Notes: a model not told the origin generated them from the letters alone. DNA of 64,000 nt from Acetobacter sp. CAG:977 (GCA_000434295.1 HF994935.1:114473-178472); one strand, 5' to 3'; positions 34,898 to 44,759 are shown, counted from the stretch's first letter. Program-made: numbers and translations.

Positions 34898-35659
34898 GTG
34901 GGCGCAGAAACGGAAATACGGGCGGCATTGGAGCGTTTGGAACAGGCGACGCGGCGCATGGAACGCGCGGTGTCGGAATTGGAAAATCGCAAAGCCGCAT
35001 TTATAAAGCTTCGAGAAGAATACGAGGCGCTTTTAGCCGAACGCGAAGCGTTGCTGACCGAACGGGCATCATCGCCGCGGGACGAAGAGTTTGCGCAGCT
35101 TTCAGCCGAACGCGATGCGTTGTTGGCGACGCGCAAACGTCTGGTCGGCGAAAAGAACCAGCTGTTAAGGGAACGCGAAGGGTTTAAAAAGTTCCGCGAA
35201 GGCTGGGCAAAGGAACGCCCCGTGCTGATTAAGGAAAAAGAAGATTTGGAAGCGGAACGTCTTCGCCTTCTTTCCGAACGGGATCGTCTTTTGGCGGAAA
35301 AGGAGCAGCTTGCGGCGCACGGAGCGGGGATGGACACGCAACGGGACGCCGAACGGGAAGAGGCGTTGAAGGCGGCTGTATCAGATTTGGCAAGACTTAA
35401 AGATGAAAACAACCGCCTGAAAACCGAAAATTCCACATTCTCGGAAGAACGCGATTTGTTAAAGGCTCAGGTCGGCGAACTGACGGAATTGAAAACGTCG
35501 CTGGAAAATCGGGCGCAATCGCATGATGCGGAAAAGGAAGCGCTTCTTGTCGAGCTCGGAGGCGTAAAGCGGGCTTATGAAGAATTAAAACAAACGTCTT
35601 CGGCGGCGTCCGAGCGGCTGGATGCCGTTTTGGCAGAGTTGAAGGCGTTGAGGGGGTAG
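34898..35659 (+). CDS. Coiled-coil protein upstream of ZapA
   Basis: 253 residues, starting GTG with AAGGAAAG upstream. Almost the whole protein (about 5-245) is a heptad-rich, Glu/Arg/Leu-rich coiled coil with no membrane segment. In other alphaproteobacteria a short coiled-coil gene (DUF4164 type) precedes zapA; this one is much longer. Given its position 3 bases before zapA it may take part in cell division, but that is inference from context. Confidence 0.72.
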   Translation: MGAETEIRAALERLEQATRRMERAVSELENRKAAFIKLREEYEALLAEREALLTERASSPRDEEFAQLSAERDALLATRKRLVGEKNQLLREREGFKKFREGWAKERPVLIKEKEDLEAERLRLLSERDRLLAEKEQLAAHGAGMDTQRDAEREEALKAAVSDLARLKDENNRLKTENSTFSEERDLLKAQVGELTELKTSLENRAQSHDAEKEALLVELGGVKRAYEELKQTSSAASERLDAVLAELKALRG

Positions 35660-35662
35660 GGA

Positions 35663-35989
35663 ATGGCGATCGTCCAATTGGTTATCGGCGGCCAGAAATA
35701 CACGGTTTCGTGCGGCGACGGGCAGGAAGGCGTTTTGCAGCGTGCGGCGGCGTTGTTGGATGAAAAGGTAACGCAGGTCAGACGTGCGGGGCACGTTCCC
35801 GAAACGCTGGGGCTGGTTATGGGCGGGCTTCTTTTGGCAAGCGAGCTTGACGAGAAACGCATACAGCTTCAAAAACAAGCTTCGCAGTCTTTTGAAATTT
35901 CGCATGAAGATCTGTTGAAAGCGGCGGAAAACGTCGAAAAAGCGGCGGAACGGATTTCTGTTGTTGCCGAGCGGCTTGAAAACGCGTAA
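35663..35989 (+). CDS. zapA: Cell division protein ZapA
   Basis: 108 residues, normal length. The N-terminal beta domain (IVQLVIGGQKYTVSCGDGQE) and the long C-terminal helix are typical. ZapA dimers bundle FtsZ filaments at the division site. The gene lies directly upstream of the 6S RNA gene, which is its usual place in alpha- and gammaproteobacteria. Confidence 0.93.
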   Translation: MAIVQLVIGGQKYTVSCGDGQEGVLQRAAALLDEKVTQVRRAGHVPETLGLVMGGLLLASELDEKRIQLQKQASQSFEISHEDLLKAAENVEKAAERISVVAERLENA

Positions 35990-35999
35990 ATTCGGTAAC

Positions 36000-36194
36000 G
36001 GAGCAGAGCTTTCTGATGCGTCAGGGTCCCGCAGAACCCGGGGCCAACGATTATTAGAAAGGGAGCTGTCCCTGCCTTTGCCGACGCATTCAGCGATTTT
36101 GAATTCGAAGGGGAAGGTATTACGGCACCCACCTTAACATAGCGGCCCACGCGACGCGTGAGTTGACCCGACGGTCAAGGATGCCCTGCTCTTC
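36000..36194 (+). ncRNA. ssrS: 6S RNA
   Basis: The 233 bases between zapA and the 5-formyl-THF cyclo-ligase hold no gene. This is the standard site of 6S RNA. The ends are complementary: GAGCAG 36001-36006 pairs with CTGCTC 36186-36191, giving a closing stem and a product of about 190 bases. Further complementary segments inside (for example CTGATGCGTC 36013-36022 with GACGCATTCAG 36083-36093) fit a long rod-like fold. 6S RNA mimics an open promoter and holds the sigma-70 polymerase. The exact ends are uncertain by a few bases. Confidence 0.8.
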
Positions 36195-36222
36195 CGAAAC
36201 GATAACCGGTACGGGAAAACGG

Positions 36223-36816
36223 ATGGATTTTACGTTATTAAAACGCCAGATGCGCCTGACGGCGGTGCGCAAACGTTCCGAAATTGCGTCGGATTACGCA
36301 TCGATCAGCGCGGAAAAGCTGGTTGATTTGGCTCAAAGGCTGGCGTTGCCCGAAAAGGCGGCGGTTTCGGCGTACTGGCCGATGAAATCCGAAATGGATG
36401 TCCGCCCGTTGATGCGATATTTTCATGAAACGGGGCATACGGTGTGCTTGCCCGTGGTGACGCGCAAGGACGAACCGATGCTGTTTCGCCGCTGGGCGCC
36501 CGACGACAAGCTGGTTGTCGGAATGTACGGCGTTGAACAGCCCGACGAAAAAAGCGAAAGCGTCGTTCCCGATGTTTTGTTTTTGCCTTTGCTGGCGTTT
36601 GACAGGCGTGGCGGTCGTTTGGGGTACGGCGGCGGTTTTTATGACAGGACGTTAAGTTTTTATGACAGGACGTTAAAGCTGTTGCGCAAAGAAGGGCGCC
36701 GTTTAATCGCCGGCGTCGGCTTTGCCATGCAGGAAGTCGAATCCGTTCCGTTGGAAGAAACGGACGAACGGCTTGACGTTATATTGACGGAAAAAGAACT
36801 GATAAAGGTTTCCTGA
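36223..36816 (+). CDS. 5-formyltetrahydrofolate cyclo-ligase
   Basis: 197 residues from this ATG; the frame is open to 36163, but that part overlaps the 6S RNA. The ATP-binding and active-site regions are present: K-rich N-terminus (LKRQMRLTAVRKRS), VSAYWPMKSEMDVRPL, and the GRLGYGGGFYDRTL loop. It converts 5-formyl-THF to 5,10-methenyl-THF. Unusually the loop continues SFYDRTLK: seven residues are duplicated in tandem because of a 21-base repeat in the gene (36635-36676). The enzyme may tolerate this, since the repeat follows the conserved loop. Confidence 0.92.
   Translation: MDFTLLKRQMRLTAVRKRSEIASDYASISAEKLVDLAQRLALPEKAAVSAYWPMKSEMDVRPLMRYFHETGHTVCLPVVTRKDEPMLFRRWAPDDKLVVGMYGVEQPDEKSESVVPDVLFLPLLAFDRRGGRLGYGGGFYDRTLSFYDRTLKLLRKEGRRLIAGVGFAMQEVESVPLEETDERLDVILTEKELIKVS
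36635..36676 (+). repeat. Perfect 21-bp tandem duplication inside the cyclo-ligase gene
   Basis: The 21 bases at 36635-36655 are repeated without a mismatch at 36656-36676, in frame. The result is FYDRTLS followed by FYDRTLK in the protein. Perfect identity suggests a recent slippage event. Confidence 0.95.
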
Positions 36817-36817
36817 A

Positions 36818-37633
36818 ATGCGAATTTTATTTTTGGGCGACGTCGTGGGGCACGGCGGGCGGCGGGCGGTCATTGATTTTTTGCCGGAATTCAGGCGCCG
36901 CCATCATGTCGATTTTACGATCGTCAACGGCGACAATGCGGCACACGGGTTCGGTTTGACGGGCAAAGTCTGCGAACAGCTGTTTGACGCGGGGGCGGAC
37001 GCGGTAACGACGGGAAACCATACTTGGGATCAGCGGGAGATTTTGCCGTATTTGGAAAAGGAACGCCGTTTGTTGCGTCCTTTTAATTTTCCTCAAGGGG
37101 CTCCGGGACGCGGGTGCGGTTTTTACGTTTTGCCCGACGGGCGCAAGATCGGCGTTTTGCATTTGCAGGGGCGCGTTTATATGGAGGCATTGGACGATCC
37201 GTTTCGTGCGGCGGCGCAATGGACGGATTCTTTGAAACTGGGCAAAGACGCGCAGGCGATGATTATAGATTTTCATGCCGATGCGACCAGCGAAAAAATG
37301 GCGCTCGGTCAGTATTGCGACGGCAAAGTTTCTTTGGTTGTGGGGTCTCATACGCATATACCGACGGCGGATGCTCAGATATTGCCTTTCGGGACGGCGT
37401 ACCAGACGGATGCGGGGATGTGCGGTTGTTTTGATTCTGTGATCGGCATGGATAAAAAAGAACCCGTCCGCCGTTTTGTAACGGGGCTTCGCAACGAACA
37501 TTTCACGCCGGCAAAGGGCGAAGCGACGGTTTGCGGGCTGATGGTCGATACGAATGATGCGACGGGGCTTGCCGAACGGGTGTTTATGATACGGACGGGC
37601 GGCAGGTTAGAGGAGTCTTTACCTGAAGACTGA
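36818..37633 (+). CDS. YmdB-family metallophosphoesterase
   Basis: 271 residues, the usual length. Metal-site motifs are in order: FLGDVVG (6-12), NGDNAAHG (38-45), TTGNHTWD (65-72), DFHADATSEK and SHTHIPTADAQI. The family (TIGR00282) includes bacterial phosphodiesterases acting on 2',3'-cyclic nucleotides. It begins 1 base after the cyclo-ligase stop. Confidence 0.92.
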   Translation: MRILFLGDVVGHGGRRAVIDFLPEFRRRHHVDFTIVNGDNAAHGFGLTGKVCEQLFDAGADAVTTGNHTWDQREILPYLEKERRLLRPFNFPQGAPGRGCGFYVLPDGRKIGVLHLQGRVYMEALDDPFRAAAQWTDSLKLGKDAQAMIIDFHADATSEKMALGQYCDGKVSLVVGSHTHIPTADAQILPFGTAYQTDAGMCGCFDSVIGMDKKEPVRRFVTGLRNEHFTPAKGEATVCGLMVDTNDATGLAERVFMIRTGGRLEESLPED

Positions 37634-37688
37634 ATAGTGATAAAACAGGTCGAATTTTTGTTTTTTATATCCTGAAAAGAGGTTTGCA

Positions 37689-38441
37689 ATGTCAGGTCAT
37701 TCCCAATTTAAGAACATTATGCACCGCAAGGGTGCGCAAGATAAAATCCGTGCCCGCACGTTTTCAAAGCTGGCGCGCGAAATAACGGTTGCCGCAAAGT
37801 GCGGCATGCCGGATCCTGCTCACAACCCGCGGCTTCGTGCGGCGATTCAGGCGGCGCGTGCGGAAAATATGCCCAAAGACAATATTGAACGCGCAATTAA
37901 AAAAGGCACGCCCGGTGCGGACGACACCGTTTATGATGAAGTCCGTTATGAAGGCTACGGTCCCGGCAACATAGCGGTTATTGTGGAAGCGTTGACGGAC
38001 AATCGTAACCGTACGGCTCCCGCGGTTCGTTCGATTTTCGGCAAGCACGGCGGGAATATGGGCGAAACGAATTCGGTTGCGTTTAATTTCGAACGCATTG
38101 GGTTAATTACGTATCCCGCTTCGGGGATTTCAGCAGACGAAATGTTTGAAGCGGCATTGGAAGCGGGCGCTTCTGACGTATCTTCGGATGAAGAAGAACA
38201 CGAAATCATTTGTTCTCCGGACGATTTGGCAGCCGTTCGCGACGCGTTGGAAGCCAAGTTCGGTTCTCCGACGGCGGCACGTTTAGACTGGAAGGCTTTG
38301 AACACGATTGAGCTGACGGACGAAGAAACGGCACGCAAATTCTTTGACTTCGTCGAAGCGTTGAATGACGACGACGACGTTCAGCGCGTTGCGTCGAACC
38401 ATTCGATTTCCGACGAGCTGTTGGAAAAGCTGAAAGACTGA
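37689..38441 (+). CDS. yebC: YebC/PmpR family protein
   Basis: 250 residues, normal length. The start [20 protein letters not shown] and the [12 protein letters not shown] block are conserved family features. Family members act as regulators and, as shown more recently, as helpers of translation through proline runs. The gene lies 4 bases upstream of ruvC, the common arrangement in bacteria. Confidence 0.95.
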   Translation: MSGHSQFKNIMHRKGAQDKIRARTFSKLAREITVAAKCGMPDPAHNPRLRAAIQAARAENMPKDNIERAIKKGTPGADDTVYDEVRYEGYGPGNIAVIVEALTDNRNRTAPAVRSIFGKHGGNMGETNSVAFNFERIGLITYPASGISADEMFEAALEAGASDVSSDEEEHEIICSPDDLAAVRDALEAKFGSPTAARLDWKALNTIELTDEETARKFFDFVEALNDDDDVQRVASNHSISDELLEKLKD

Positions 38442-38445
38442 CGTC

Positions 38446-38964
38446 TTGGGAAAGGTTGTTCGGATTTTGGGGCTTGACCCCGGTCTGCGCCATACGGGAT
38501 GGGGAATCCTTGACAGTCGGGACTCTCGGGTAACGTTTGTTGCCGCAGGGGTTGCCGATTCGACGGATTCCCTTTCTTTGTCGGAACGTTTGGCAGAGCT
38601 TCACGCCAAGATTCGCGCCGTGATATCGGAATTCAATCCTGACGAGGCGGCGGTCGAAGAAACGTTTGTGAACAAAAATCCGAGCTCGACGTTAAAGCTG
38701 GGGCAAGCACGCGGCGTGGTTTTGCTGGCACCGGCGCAGTCGGGAATTCCCGTTTGCGAATATACGCCGAACCAAATCAAAAAAGCCGTTGTCGGCGCAG
38801 GGCACGCCGAAAAACGACAAGTCGACATGATGGTTCATACTCTTTTGCCCGGTTGCGGCAAACTTCGTCCCGATGCGGCGGATGCTTTGGCGGCGGCGAT
38901 TTGCCATTCTTACATGCGTATTACGTCGGAGAGGCTGAAAATTTTGGAAGCCTTAAAGCGCTGA
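38446..38964 (+). CDS. ruvC: Holliday junction endonuclease RuvC
   Basis: 172 residues with a TTG start, since no ATG or GTG is available before the first catalytic Asp (Asp11 in ILGLDPGLRHTGW). The other acidic residues are in AAVEETF and RPDAADALAAA. It cuts Holliday junctions held by RuvAB, encoded just downstream. The ribosome binding site is weak, so translation may depend on yebC, whose stop is 4 bases away. Confidence 0.95.
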   Translation: MGKVVRILGLDPGLRHTGWGILDSRDSRVTFVAAGVADSTDSLSLSERLAELHAKIRAVISEFNPDEAAVEETFVNKNPSSTLKLGQARGVVLLAPAQSGIPVCEYTPNQIKKAVVGAGHAEKRQVDMMVHTLLPGCGKLRPDAADALAAAICHSYMRITSERLKILEALKR

Positions 38965-39047
38965 AGGCGAATATGCGCCGTTGCGTTCGGGCTTTTTTTC
39001 TGATAATCAAAACAAAGCGTTTTTTATAAGCCGAAACGGCGGTTGAA

Positions 39048-39662
39048 ATGATAGCGAAATTAAAAGGCATACTTGATTCGACGGGTGACGGGTTTTTGAT
39101 TTTGGACGTGAACGGGGTCGGTTACCGCGTTTTTTGTTCAAACAAAACCTTGGCGAAGATGCCTCCTGCGGGACAGGCTGCGGCGCTGTTGATCGAAACG
39201 CAGGTTCGCGAAGATCACATCCATTTGTTCGGATTTGCCGATGCCGTTGAAAAAGGCTGGTTTTCTTTGTTAACGACGGTTCAGGGCGTCGGGGCAAAGG
39301 TCGCTTTGGCTATTTTGTCGGTGCTGAACGCAGAAGAACTGAGCATGGCCGTTATGTCGGGGGATTCGAAATCCGTTACCCGCGCAAACGGCGTCGGACC
39401 GAAGCTTGCCGTTCGGATCGTGACGGAATTAAAAGGAAAAACGGGGAATTTCGATACGGCGGGCGCTTCGGGGATTGTCGGCGATGTTTCGACGGATTCC
39501 GAACAGGGCTCTGCCGTCGGCGATGCCGTTTCCGCTTTGGTAAATTTGGGGTATGCGCGTATGGACGCGGCAATGGCGGTGAATAAGGCTTTGAAAAACC
39601 GCGGGGCGCAGGCGTCGGTTTCCGATTTAATCCGTGACGCGCTGAAAGAGTTTGCGCCATGA
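39048..39662 (+). CDS. ruvA: Holliday junction helicase subunit RuvA
   Basis: 204 residues, normal length. The OB-fold N-terminus ([10 protein letters not shown]), the helix-hairpin-helix pair ([15 protein letters not shown] and [16 protein letters not shown]) and the small C-terminal RuvB-contact domain are all present. It binds the four-way junction. The last 4 bases overlap the ruvB start (ATGA). Confidence 0.96.
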   Translation: MIAKLKGILDSTGDGFLILDVNGVGYRVFCSNKTLAKMPPAGQAAALLIETQVREDHIHLFGFADAVEKGWFSLLTTVQGVGAKVALAILSVLNAEELSMAVMSGDSKSVTRANGVGPKLAVRIVTELKGKTGNFDTAGASGIVGDVSTDSEQGSAVGDAVSALVNLGYARMDAAMAVNKALKNRGAQASVSDLIRDALKEFAP

Positions 39663-40696
39663 TTGACGAAAGAATCGTAGCGCCGTCAAAAAAGGAAGGC
39701 GATGACGACATGATGTCGCTTCGCCCGCAAACGCTTTCTGATTTTATCGGGCAGAGCAGCGTTTGCGATAATCTGAAGGTTTTTATTTCCGCGGCATTGT
39801 CGCGCGGAGAAGCGTTGGATCATGTGTTGCTGTTCGGACCTCCCGGATTGGGAAAAACGACGCTGGCACAGATTGTGGCGCACGAGCTCGGCGTCGGTTT
39901 TCGCGCGACGTCCGCTCCGATGATTTCCAAAGCGGGCGATTTGGCGGCGATATTGACGAATTTGGAAAAGAACGATGTTCTTTTTATTGACGAAATCCAC
40001 CGTTTAAATCCTGCGATAGAAGAAGTTTTATATGCGGCGATGGAGGACTTTCAGCTGGATTTGATTATCGGCGAAGGGCCTGCGGCGCGTTCCGTCCGCA
40101 TAGATTTGCAGCCGTTTACGCTGGTCGGCGCGACGACGCGTTCGGGATTGCTGACTCAGCCGTTGCGCGACAGGTTCGGGATACCGTTGCGGTTGGATTT
40201 TTACGATCCGTCGGATTTGGAAAAGATAGTGGTGCGCGGCGCGGGCGTATTAAACATATCCGTCACGCCCGACGGTGCGGCGGAAATTGCAAAGCGTTCG
40301 CGCGGGACGCCGCGCGTTGCGGGCAGACTGTTAAAGCGGGTCAGGGATTTTGCGTCGTTTTCCGGAAAAAAGGAAATTGATGCAAAGCTTGCCGATGCGG
40401 CGTTAAAACGGTTGGACGTTGACGAACGCGGTCTTGATATGATGGACAGACGTTATTTAACCTGCATTGCGCAAAAGTACGCGGGCGGGCCCGTCGGAGC
40501 GGATACGCTGGCGGCGGCGCTGTCGGAAGAACGCGACACGATAGAGGAAGTCATCGAGCCGTATTTGTTGCAACAAGGGTTTGTGCAACGGACGTCTCGC
40601 GGACGGATGCTGTCGGCGGCGGGGTTTAAACATTTGGGATTAAAGGCGCCGCAGGCGGCGGCAGACACATTGGCATTGTTCGGAGAAGACTTATGA
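39659..40696 (+). CDS. ruvB: Holliday junction helicase ATPase RuvB
   Basis: 345 residues. Walker A GPPGLGKT is at residues 60-67, Walker B is FIDEIHRL, and sensor motifs ([10 protein letters not shown] in the RDRFGI segment) follow, with the winged-helix domain at the end. It drives branch migration with RuvA. Its start overlaps ruvA and its stop overlaps ybgC, both by ATGA. Confidence 0.97.
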   Translation: MIDERIVAPSKKEGDDDMMSLRPQTLSDFIGQSSVCDNLKVFISAALSRGEALDHVLLFGPPGLGKTTLAQIVAHELGVGFRATSAPMISKAGDLAAILTNLEKNDVLFIDEIHRLNPAIEEVLYAAMEDFQLDLIIGEGPAARSVRIDLQPFTLVGATTRSGLLTQPLRDRFGIPLRLDFYDPSDLEKIVVRGAGVLNISVTPDGAAEIAKRSRGTPRVAGRLLKRVRDFASFSGKKEIDAKLADAALKRLDVDERGLDMMDRRYLTCIAQKYAGGPVGADTLAAALSEERDTIEEVIEPYLLQQGFVQRTSRGRMLSAAGFKHLGLKAPQAAADTLALFGEDL

Positions 40697-41091
40697 AATC
40701 GATATTGCCTGTTAAAGTATATTATGAAGACACGGATGCCGGCGGCGTGGTTTATTACGCGAATTACCTGCGTTATGCCGAACGGGGACGGACGGAGTTT
40801 TTTAAAGACGCCGGATTTTCGAACACGGAATTTTTGCGTTCCGAAACGCCGGTTGCGTTTATGGTCAAGCGTTGCGAGATAGAATATTTTCGTCCGGCGC
40901 GTTTGGAAGACGAACTGACGGTCGAGACCGAAGTTGAAGAAGTCGGCGGAGCATCGTTAAAGTTTTTGCAAACGGTCATGCGCGGGACGGAAAAGCTGGC
41001 AGAGCTTCATGTGACCGTTGTGTGCGCGGCGTTGATGACGGGCAAGCCGAAACGGATTCCGGAAGAATTGCGCGAAAAGCTGTCGTCGTAA
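40693..41091 (+). CDS. ybgC: Acyl-CoA thioesterase YbgC (Tol-Pal associated)
   Basis: 132 residues with the hot-dog fold start [22 protein letters not shown], which carries the catalytic Asp and the family motif. It is the first gene of the Tol-Pal cluster as in most proteobacteria, though here it is also coupled to ruvB by a 4-base overlap. It hydrolyses acyl-CoA and is linked to envelope phospholipid metabolism. Confidence 0.95.
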   Translation: MKSILPVKVYYEDTDAGGVVYYANYLRYAERGRTEFFKDAGFSNTEFLRSETPVAFMVKRCEIEYFRPARLEDELTVETEVEEVGGASLKFLQTVMRGTEKLAELHVTVVCAALMTGKPKRIPEELREKLSS

Positions 41092-41153
41092 TCTTGTGTT
41101 AATGAATATGCGTTAATTTTCGAAATAAACCTTAATTTAGAACGGAGAGCTTT

Positions 41154-41891
41154 ATGCAAGCGGGAACTATGCAAGCCTTGGCAAGTACGAACCTGTCGAT
41201 GTGGGGATTGTTTATGCAGGCGGACTTTGTCGTCAAGACGGTCATGATACTGTTAATGATGGCATCGGTTTGGTCATGGGCGATTATTTTTGAAAAAGTC
41301 ATGTTATTGCGCTCGGCCCGCGAAGACGCGAAGAAATTTGAAGCCCAGTTTTGGTCGGGGGGCTCTTTGGACGAGATGTTCGACCGTTTGGAAGCCAAGC
41401 CGTTCCGCTTAGACCCGATGTCGGCGATTTTCGTTGCGGCGATGAGGGAATGGCGGCGTTCTTCGGGTGTTTTGAACGGCGGCATTCACGGGACAAGCCT
41501 GCAACAGCGTATTGACAGAGTAATGCAGATTACGCTGGACAGAGAAGTCGACCGCATGGAAAAACGGATGACGTTTTTGGCATCGACGGGTTCCGTTTCG
41601 CCGTTTATCGGCTTGTTCGGAACGGTATGGGGGATTATGAACAGCTTTCATTCGATAGGCGCCAGCAACAATACGTCTTTGGCGGTTGTTGCCCCCGGTA
41701 TCGCCGAAGCGCTGTTTGCGACGGCATTGGGGTTGGTTGCGGCCATTCCCGCGGTGTTGGCGTATAACAAGCTGTCAAGCGACATGAACCGCTATGCAAA
41801 GACGTTGGAAAACTTTGCAGGCGAATTCAGCACGATTTTGTCGCGCCAGATCGACGATACGACGCACCGTCCGGAAAAACGGAGCATGTAA
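41154..41891 (+). CDS. tolQ: Tol-Pal system protein TolQ
   Basis: 245 residues. It has three membrane helices (about 24-44, 143-165 and 178-200), with the proton-channel signature STGSVSPFIGLFGTVWGIMN and the second one ATALGLVAAIPAVLAYN. With TolR it forms the proton-driven stator that energises TolA. The ribosome binding site is GGAGAG. The start of tolR follows directly. Confidence 0.95.
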   Translation: MQAGTMQALASTNLSMWGLFMQADFVVKTVMILLMMASVWSWAIIFEKVMLLRSAREDAKKFEAQFWSGGSLDEMFDRLEAKPFRLDPMSAIFVAAMREWRRSSGVLNGGIHGTSLQQRIDRVMQITLDREVDRMEKRMTFLASTGSVSPFIGLFGTVWGIMNSFHSIGASNNTSLAVVAPGIAEALFATALGLVAAIPAVLAYNKLSSDMNRYAKTLENFAGEFSTILSRQIDDTTHRPEKRSM

Positions 41892-42374
41892 ATGGGAGCT
41901 TCGGTAAAATTTTCCAGCCGCGGCAGAAGGCATCAAAGCTCGTTTAACGAAATCAACGTCACGCCGATGGTTGACGTTATGCTGGTGTTGCTGGTTATCT
42001 TTATGGTAACGGCGCCGATGCTGACGACGGGTATTTCTTTGGATTTGCCGCGCGGTGACGGTCAAACGATCGAAGACAGCGATCGCGCGGTGGATATCAG
42101 CATTGATGCGCGTTCTCAGATTTATTTGGGCGACGAACGCGTTCGTCCCGATACGCTGGTTACGCGGCTCAAAGCCATGCAGCGCAGCAATCCGTCATTA
42201 AAAATAATCATCAGCGGGGACAAAGCGGCTTCGTACGGTCAGGTTATCGAACTGATGTCTTTGTTACGTTTGGCAGGCATATCGAAAGTCGGGTTGAAAA
42301 CGGGGGATTTGTTGGATACCCAAACGATCAAACCGAAAGCGCAGCCTAAAAAGGCGGCCAAGAAAAGGAAATAA
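41892..42374 (+). CDS. tolR: Tol-Pal system protein TolR
   Basis: 160 residues. The N-terminal helix contains the key Asp in NVTPMVDVMLVLLVIFMVT, which carries protons with TolQ. The periplasmic domain (about 45-145) is of normal form and the tail is Lys-rich (KAQPKKAAKKRK). It begins at the base after the tolQ stop. Confidence 0.95.
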   Translation: MGASVKFSSRGRRHQSSFNEINVTPMVDVMLVLLVIFMVTAPMLTTGISLDLPRGDGQTIEDSDRAVDISIDARSQIYLGDERVRPDTLVTRLKAMQRSNPSLKIIISGDKAASYGQVIELMSLLRLAGISKVGLKTGDLLDTQTIKPKAQPKKAAKKRK

Positions 42375-42379
42375 CGGCT

Positions 42380-43363
42380 GTGGGATTGCGGCTTTCCCTG
42401 TTTATGCGCATGCGTCATTATCCGTTTTTGTTTAAAACGGTGCAGAAGATGTTTGACCACATGCCGATGGTTATGTCGGTAACGTTGCATGTGTTTGTTA
42501 TTTTTCTTCTGACGTACGATTTTTATTCGGAAAGCAAAAAGAACACGGTATCCGTACCGATGTTCGTGGTTGATCTGACGGACGTCAAGATCGGACCGAT
42601 GACGAATTTGCCGCCGAAGCTTTTGGAAAATGCGAAAAAGCCCGCCAAGACGAAAAAGAACGTCAAGACGTCGTCGTACAGCACGGCGAAGGGCGGCAAG
42701 AAATCCGAAGGCACGGGAACGTCACGCGGCGGTTCTTCGGGCGAAAGCGGGGCTTTTGCGACGTCGGGGGCGTCTTTGGAAAGCGAATTGAACAGCATGT
42801 TGGATTCGATTTCTTCCAAGAAAAAGAAAAAAGAGAAAGCCTCGAATTCCGTAAAAGCGACGTCCGACGGTTCGGCGGACGGGGATCCGTTTAAAACGCT
42901 GTTGGCGTCTGTTGACGGGATACGCAGCGGAATGGGGATGACATCCGACGAACCCGAAGTTTCGGAAGAAGACCGAGAAACCGACGGCATAGAAGGCGGC
43001 AGCGGCGGTAGCTATGTGCGCGAGCTGAGCGTTTCGGAAAAAGACATGCTGGGATTAAAACTGCGCCAATGCTGGAATTTGGATCCCGGCGTTCGCGGGG
43101 TTCAAAACATGACGGTTGAAATTCGCGCCTACTTGAATCGGGACGGCACGGTTCGCGATACAAAGATTTTGAACACGGGACGATACAAGAAGGATCCTGC
43201 CTTCCGTTCGGTGGCGGAAAGCGCACGGCGCGCGGTATATATATGCGATAAAAAAGGCGAGGAGTCTCCGTTCAAGATATTCCCGAAATATTACGAACAG
43301 ACATACGACAATTGGAAGACCCTGATGCTCAGGTTCAACCCGTTTGACGGCGGAGTTTTATAA
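42380..43363 (+). CDS. tolA: Tol-Pal system protein TolA
   Basis: 327 residues from a GTG start. One membrane helix (about 29-47, MSVTLHVFVIFLLTYDF) is followed by a Lys/Ser-rich linker (about 85-200) instead of a long helical rod. The C-terminal TonB-like domain (about 215-300) has LRQCWNLDPGVRG, VEIRAYLNRDGTV and two Cys that could pair. It spans the periplasm and reaches Pal and TolB. It sits between tolR and tolB with 3-5 base gaps. Confidence 0.9.
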   Translation: MGLRLSLFMRMRHYPFLFKTVQKMFDHMPMVMSVTLHVFVIFLLTYDFYSESKKNTVSVPMFVVDLTDVKIGPMTNLPPKLLENAKKPAKTKKNVKTSSYSTAKGGKKSEGTGTSRGGSSGESGAFATSGASLESELNSMLDSISSKKKKKEKASNSVKATSDGSADGDPFKTLLASVDGIRSGMGMTSDEPEVSEEDRETDGIEGGSGGSYVRELSVSEKDMLGLKLRQCWNLDPGVRGVQNMTVEIRAYLNRDGTVRDTKILNTGRYKKDPAFRSVAESARRAVYICDKKGEESPFKIFPKYYEQTYDNWKTLMLRFNPFDGGVL

Positions 43364-43366
43364 GCG

Positions 43367-44695
43367 ATGAAAAAGCGGATATCCTTTATATTAGTATTGT
43401 TTTTCGGATTGTTTGCGTTTGAGGCGCAAGCAGAGCTGAGCATAGACATTACGGGGGCGCGTTCCGAACCGATGGCGGTTGCGATGCCTGATTTTGCGGG
43501 CAACAACGAAAAAGCCAAAGAGCTTGGGAAAAAGATTCGCGACATCATTCAGGCGGATTTGGAAAGCTCGGGTCTGTTCAAGGTTTTGGATTCCTATGCC
43601 TATCTTCAAACGTTTAAAGGGATTGACGAAGCGCCGCGTTTTGTCGATTGGCAAGCCATACGGGCGGAAGCCTTGGTACAGGGTCAGGTTGACTATACGA
43701 ACGCGAACCAGATCAGGGTTTCGTTCCGTTTATGGGACGTATTTTCGGCAGAAGAGCTGTCTTCGGTAGCGTTGGAAATAGACAACAAAGGTTGGCGTCG
43801 CGTGGCGCATATCATTGCGGACACGATTTACAAGCGCATCACGGGCGAAGAAGGCTATTTTGACACGCGCATCGTTTATGTGGCGGAAACGGGGTCTGCG
43901 ATTAACCGTATCAAGCGTTTGGCGATTATGGATCAGGACGGGGAAAATCATCAATTTTTGACGGACGGCCTGAATTTGGTTTTGACGCCGCGTTTTTCGC
44001 CGAATATGCAACAAATCACGTATATGTCGTATTACCGTGACACGCCGCGCGTTTATTTGTTTGACATAGAAACGGGCAAACAGCAAATCGTGGGCGATTT
44101 TCCGGGCATGACGTTTGCGCCGCGTTTTTCGCCGGACGGGCACAAGCTGATTATGTCGATGGCGGAAGACGGAAATACGGACATTTTCGAAATGAATTTG
44201 GATACGCGCGTTGTGCGCCAGTTGACGCGTCATCCGGCGATTGATACGTCTCCGAGCTATTCGCCCGACGGGAAGAAGATAGTTTTCAATTCGGATCGCA
44301 GCGGAGCGCAACAGCTTTACGTTATGGATGCGAACGGCAAGAACGTGCGGCGCATCAGTTTCGGAGCGGGCAGATATGCGACGCCGGTATGGTCGCCGCG
44401 CGGGGACTATATTGCGTTTACAAAGATGCAGGGGCGCAAATTTTATATCGGGGTGATGTTCCCCGACGGGACGGGCGAACGCTTGGTCGCCGAAGGGTAT
44501 TTGGTCGAAGCGCCGACATGGTCTCCGAACGGTCGTTTGCTGATGTATTTCCGTCAGGATCCACCGGGATTTGACGGCATACCGGGCGCAACGAAAATTT
44601 ACGCGGTTGACATTACGGGGTATAACGAACGCCGTTTGATTACGCCGGTTGATGCGTCGGATCCGGCATGGTCACCTTTGTTGTCGAACCGATAA
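43367..44695 (+). CDS. tolB: Tol-Pal system protein TolB
   Basis: 442 residues. A signal peptide (cut after AQA, about residue 22) is followed by the N-terminal alpha/beta domain and a six-bladed propeller built of repeated SPDG/SPNG turns (FSPDGHKLIMSM, YSPDGKKIVFNSD and others). It is a periplasmic protein that binds Pal and TolA. pal follows after 112 bases with its own signals. Confidence 0.96.
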   Translation: MKKRISFILVLFFGLFAFEAQAELSIDITGARSEPMAVAMPDFAGNNEKAKELGKKIRDIIQADLESSGLFKVLDSYAYLQTFKGIDEAPRFVDWQAIRAEALVQGQVDYTNANQIRVSFRLWDVFSAEELSSVALEIDNKGWRRVAHIIADTIYKRITGEEGYFDTRIVYVAETGSAINRIKRLAIMDQDGENHQFLTDGLNLVLTPRFSPNMQQITYMSYYRDTPRVYLFDIETGKQQIVGDFPGMTFAPRFSPDGHKLIMSMAEDGNTDIFEMNLDTRVVRQLTRHPAIDTSPSYSPDGKKIVFNSDRSGAQQLYVMDANGKNVRRISFGAGRYATPVWSPRGDYIAFTKMQGRKFYIGVMFPDGTGERLVAEGYLVEAPTWSPNGRLLMYFRQDPPGFDGIPGATKIYAVDITGYNERRLITPVDASDPAWSPLLSNR

Positions 44696-44730
44696 AACAA
44701 AGAATTTATCGGCAGGTATGATATTTTGAG

Positions 44731-44759
44731 TTGATAAAATGAATAAAATTCATTAAATT
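44731..44759 (+). promoter_or_regulatory. Promoter candidate for pal
   Basis: TTGATA (44731-44736) and TAAATT (44754-44759) are 17 bases apart in the AT-rich tolB-pal gap. GTATGAT 44717-44723 and ATCATAC about 44766-44772 form an inverted pair around it. This would give pal extra transcription, fitting its codon use, which looks like that of a highly expressed gene. Confidence 0.5.

Noticed and set aside
36163..36222. Longer N-terminus for the 5-FCL gene
   Set aside because: The extra 20 codons lie in the 6S RNA and do not match the family; ATG at 36223 begins the conserved helix.
38965..39047. Terminator between ruvC and ruvA
   Set aside because: There is a T run at 38994-39000, but no good stem before it, and the ruv genes are expected to be cotranscribed.
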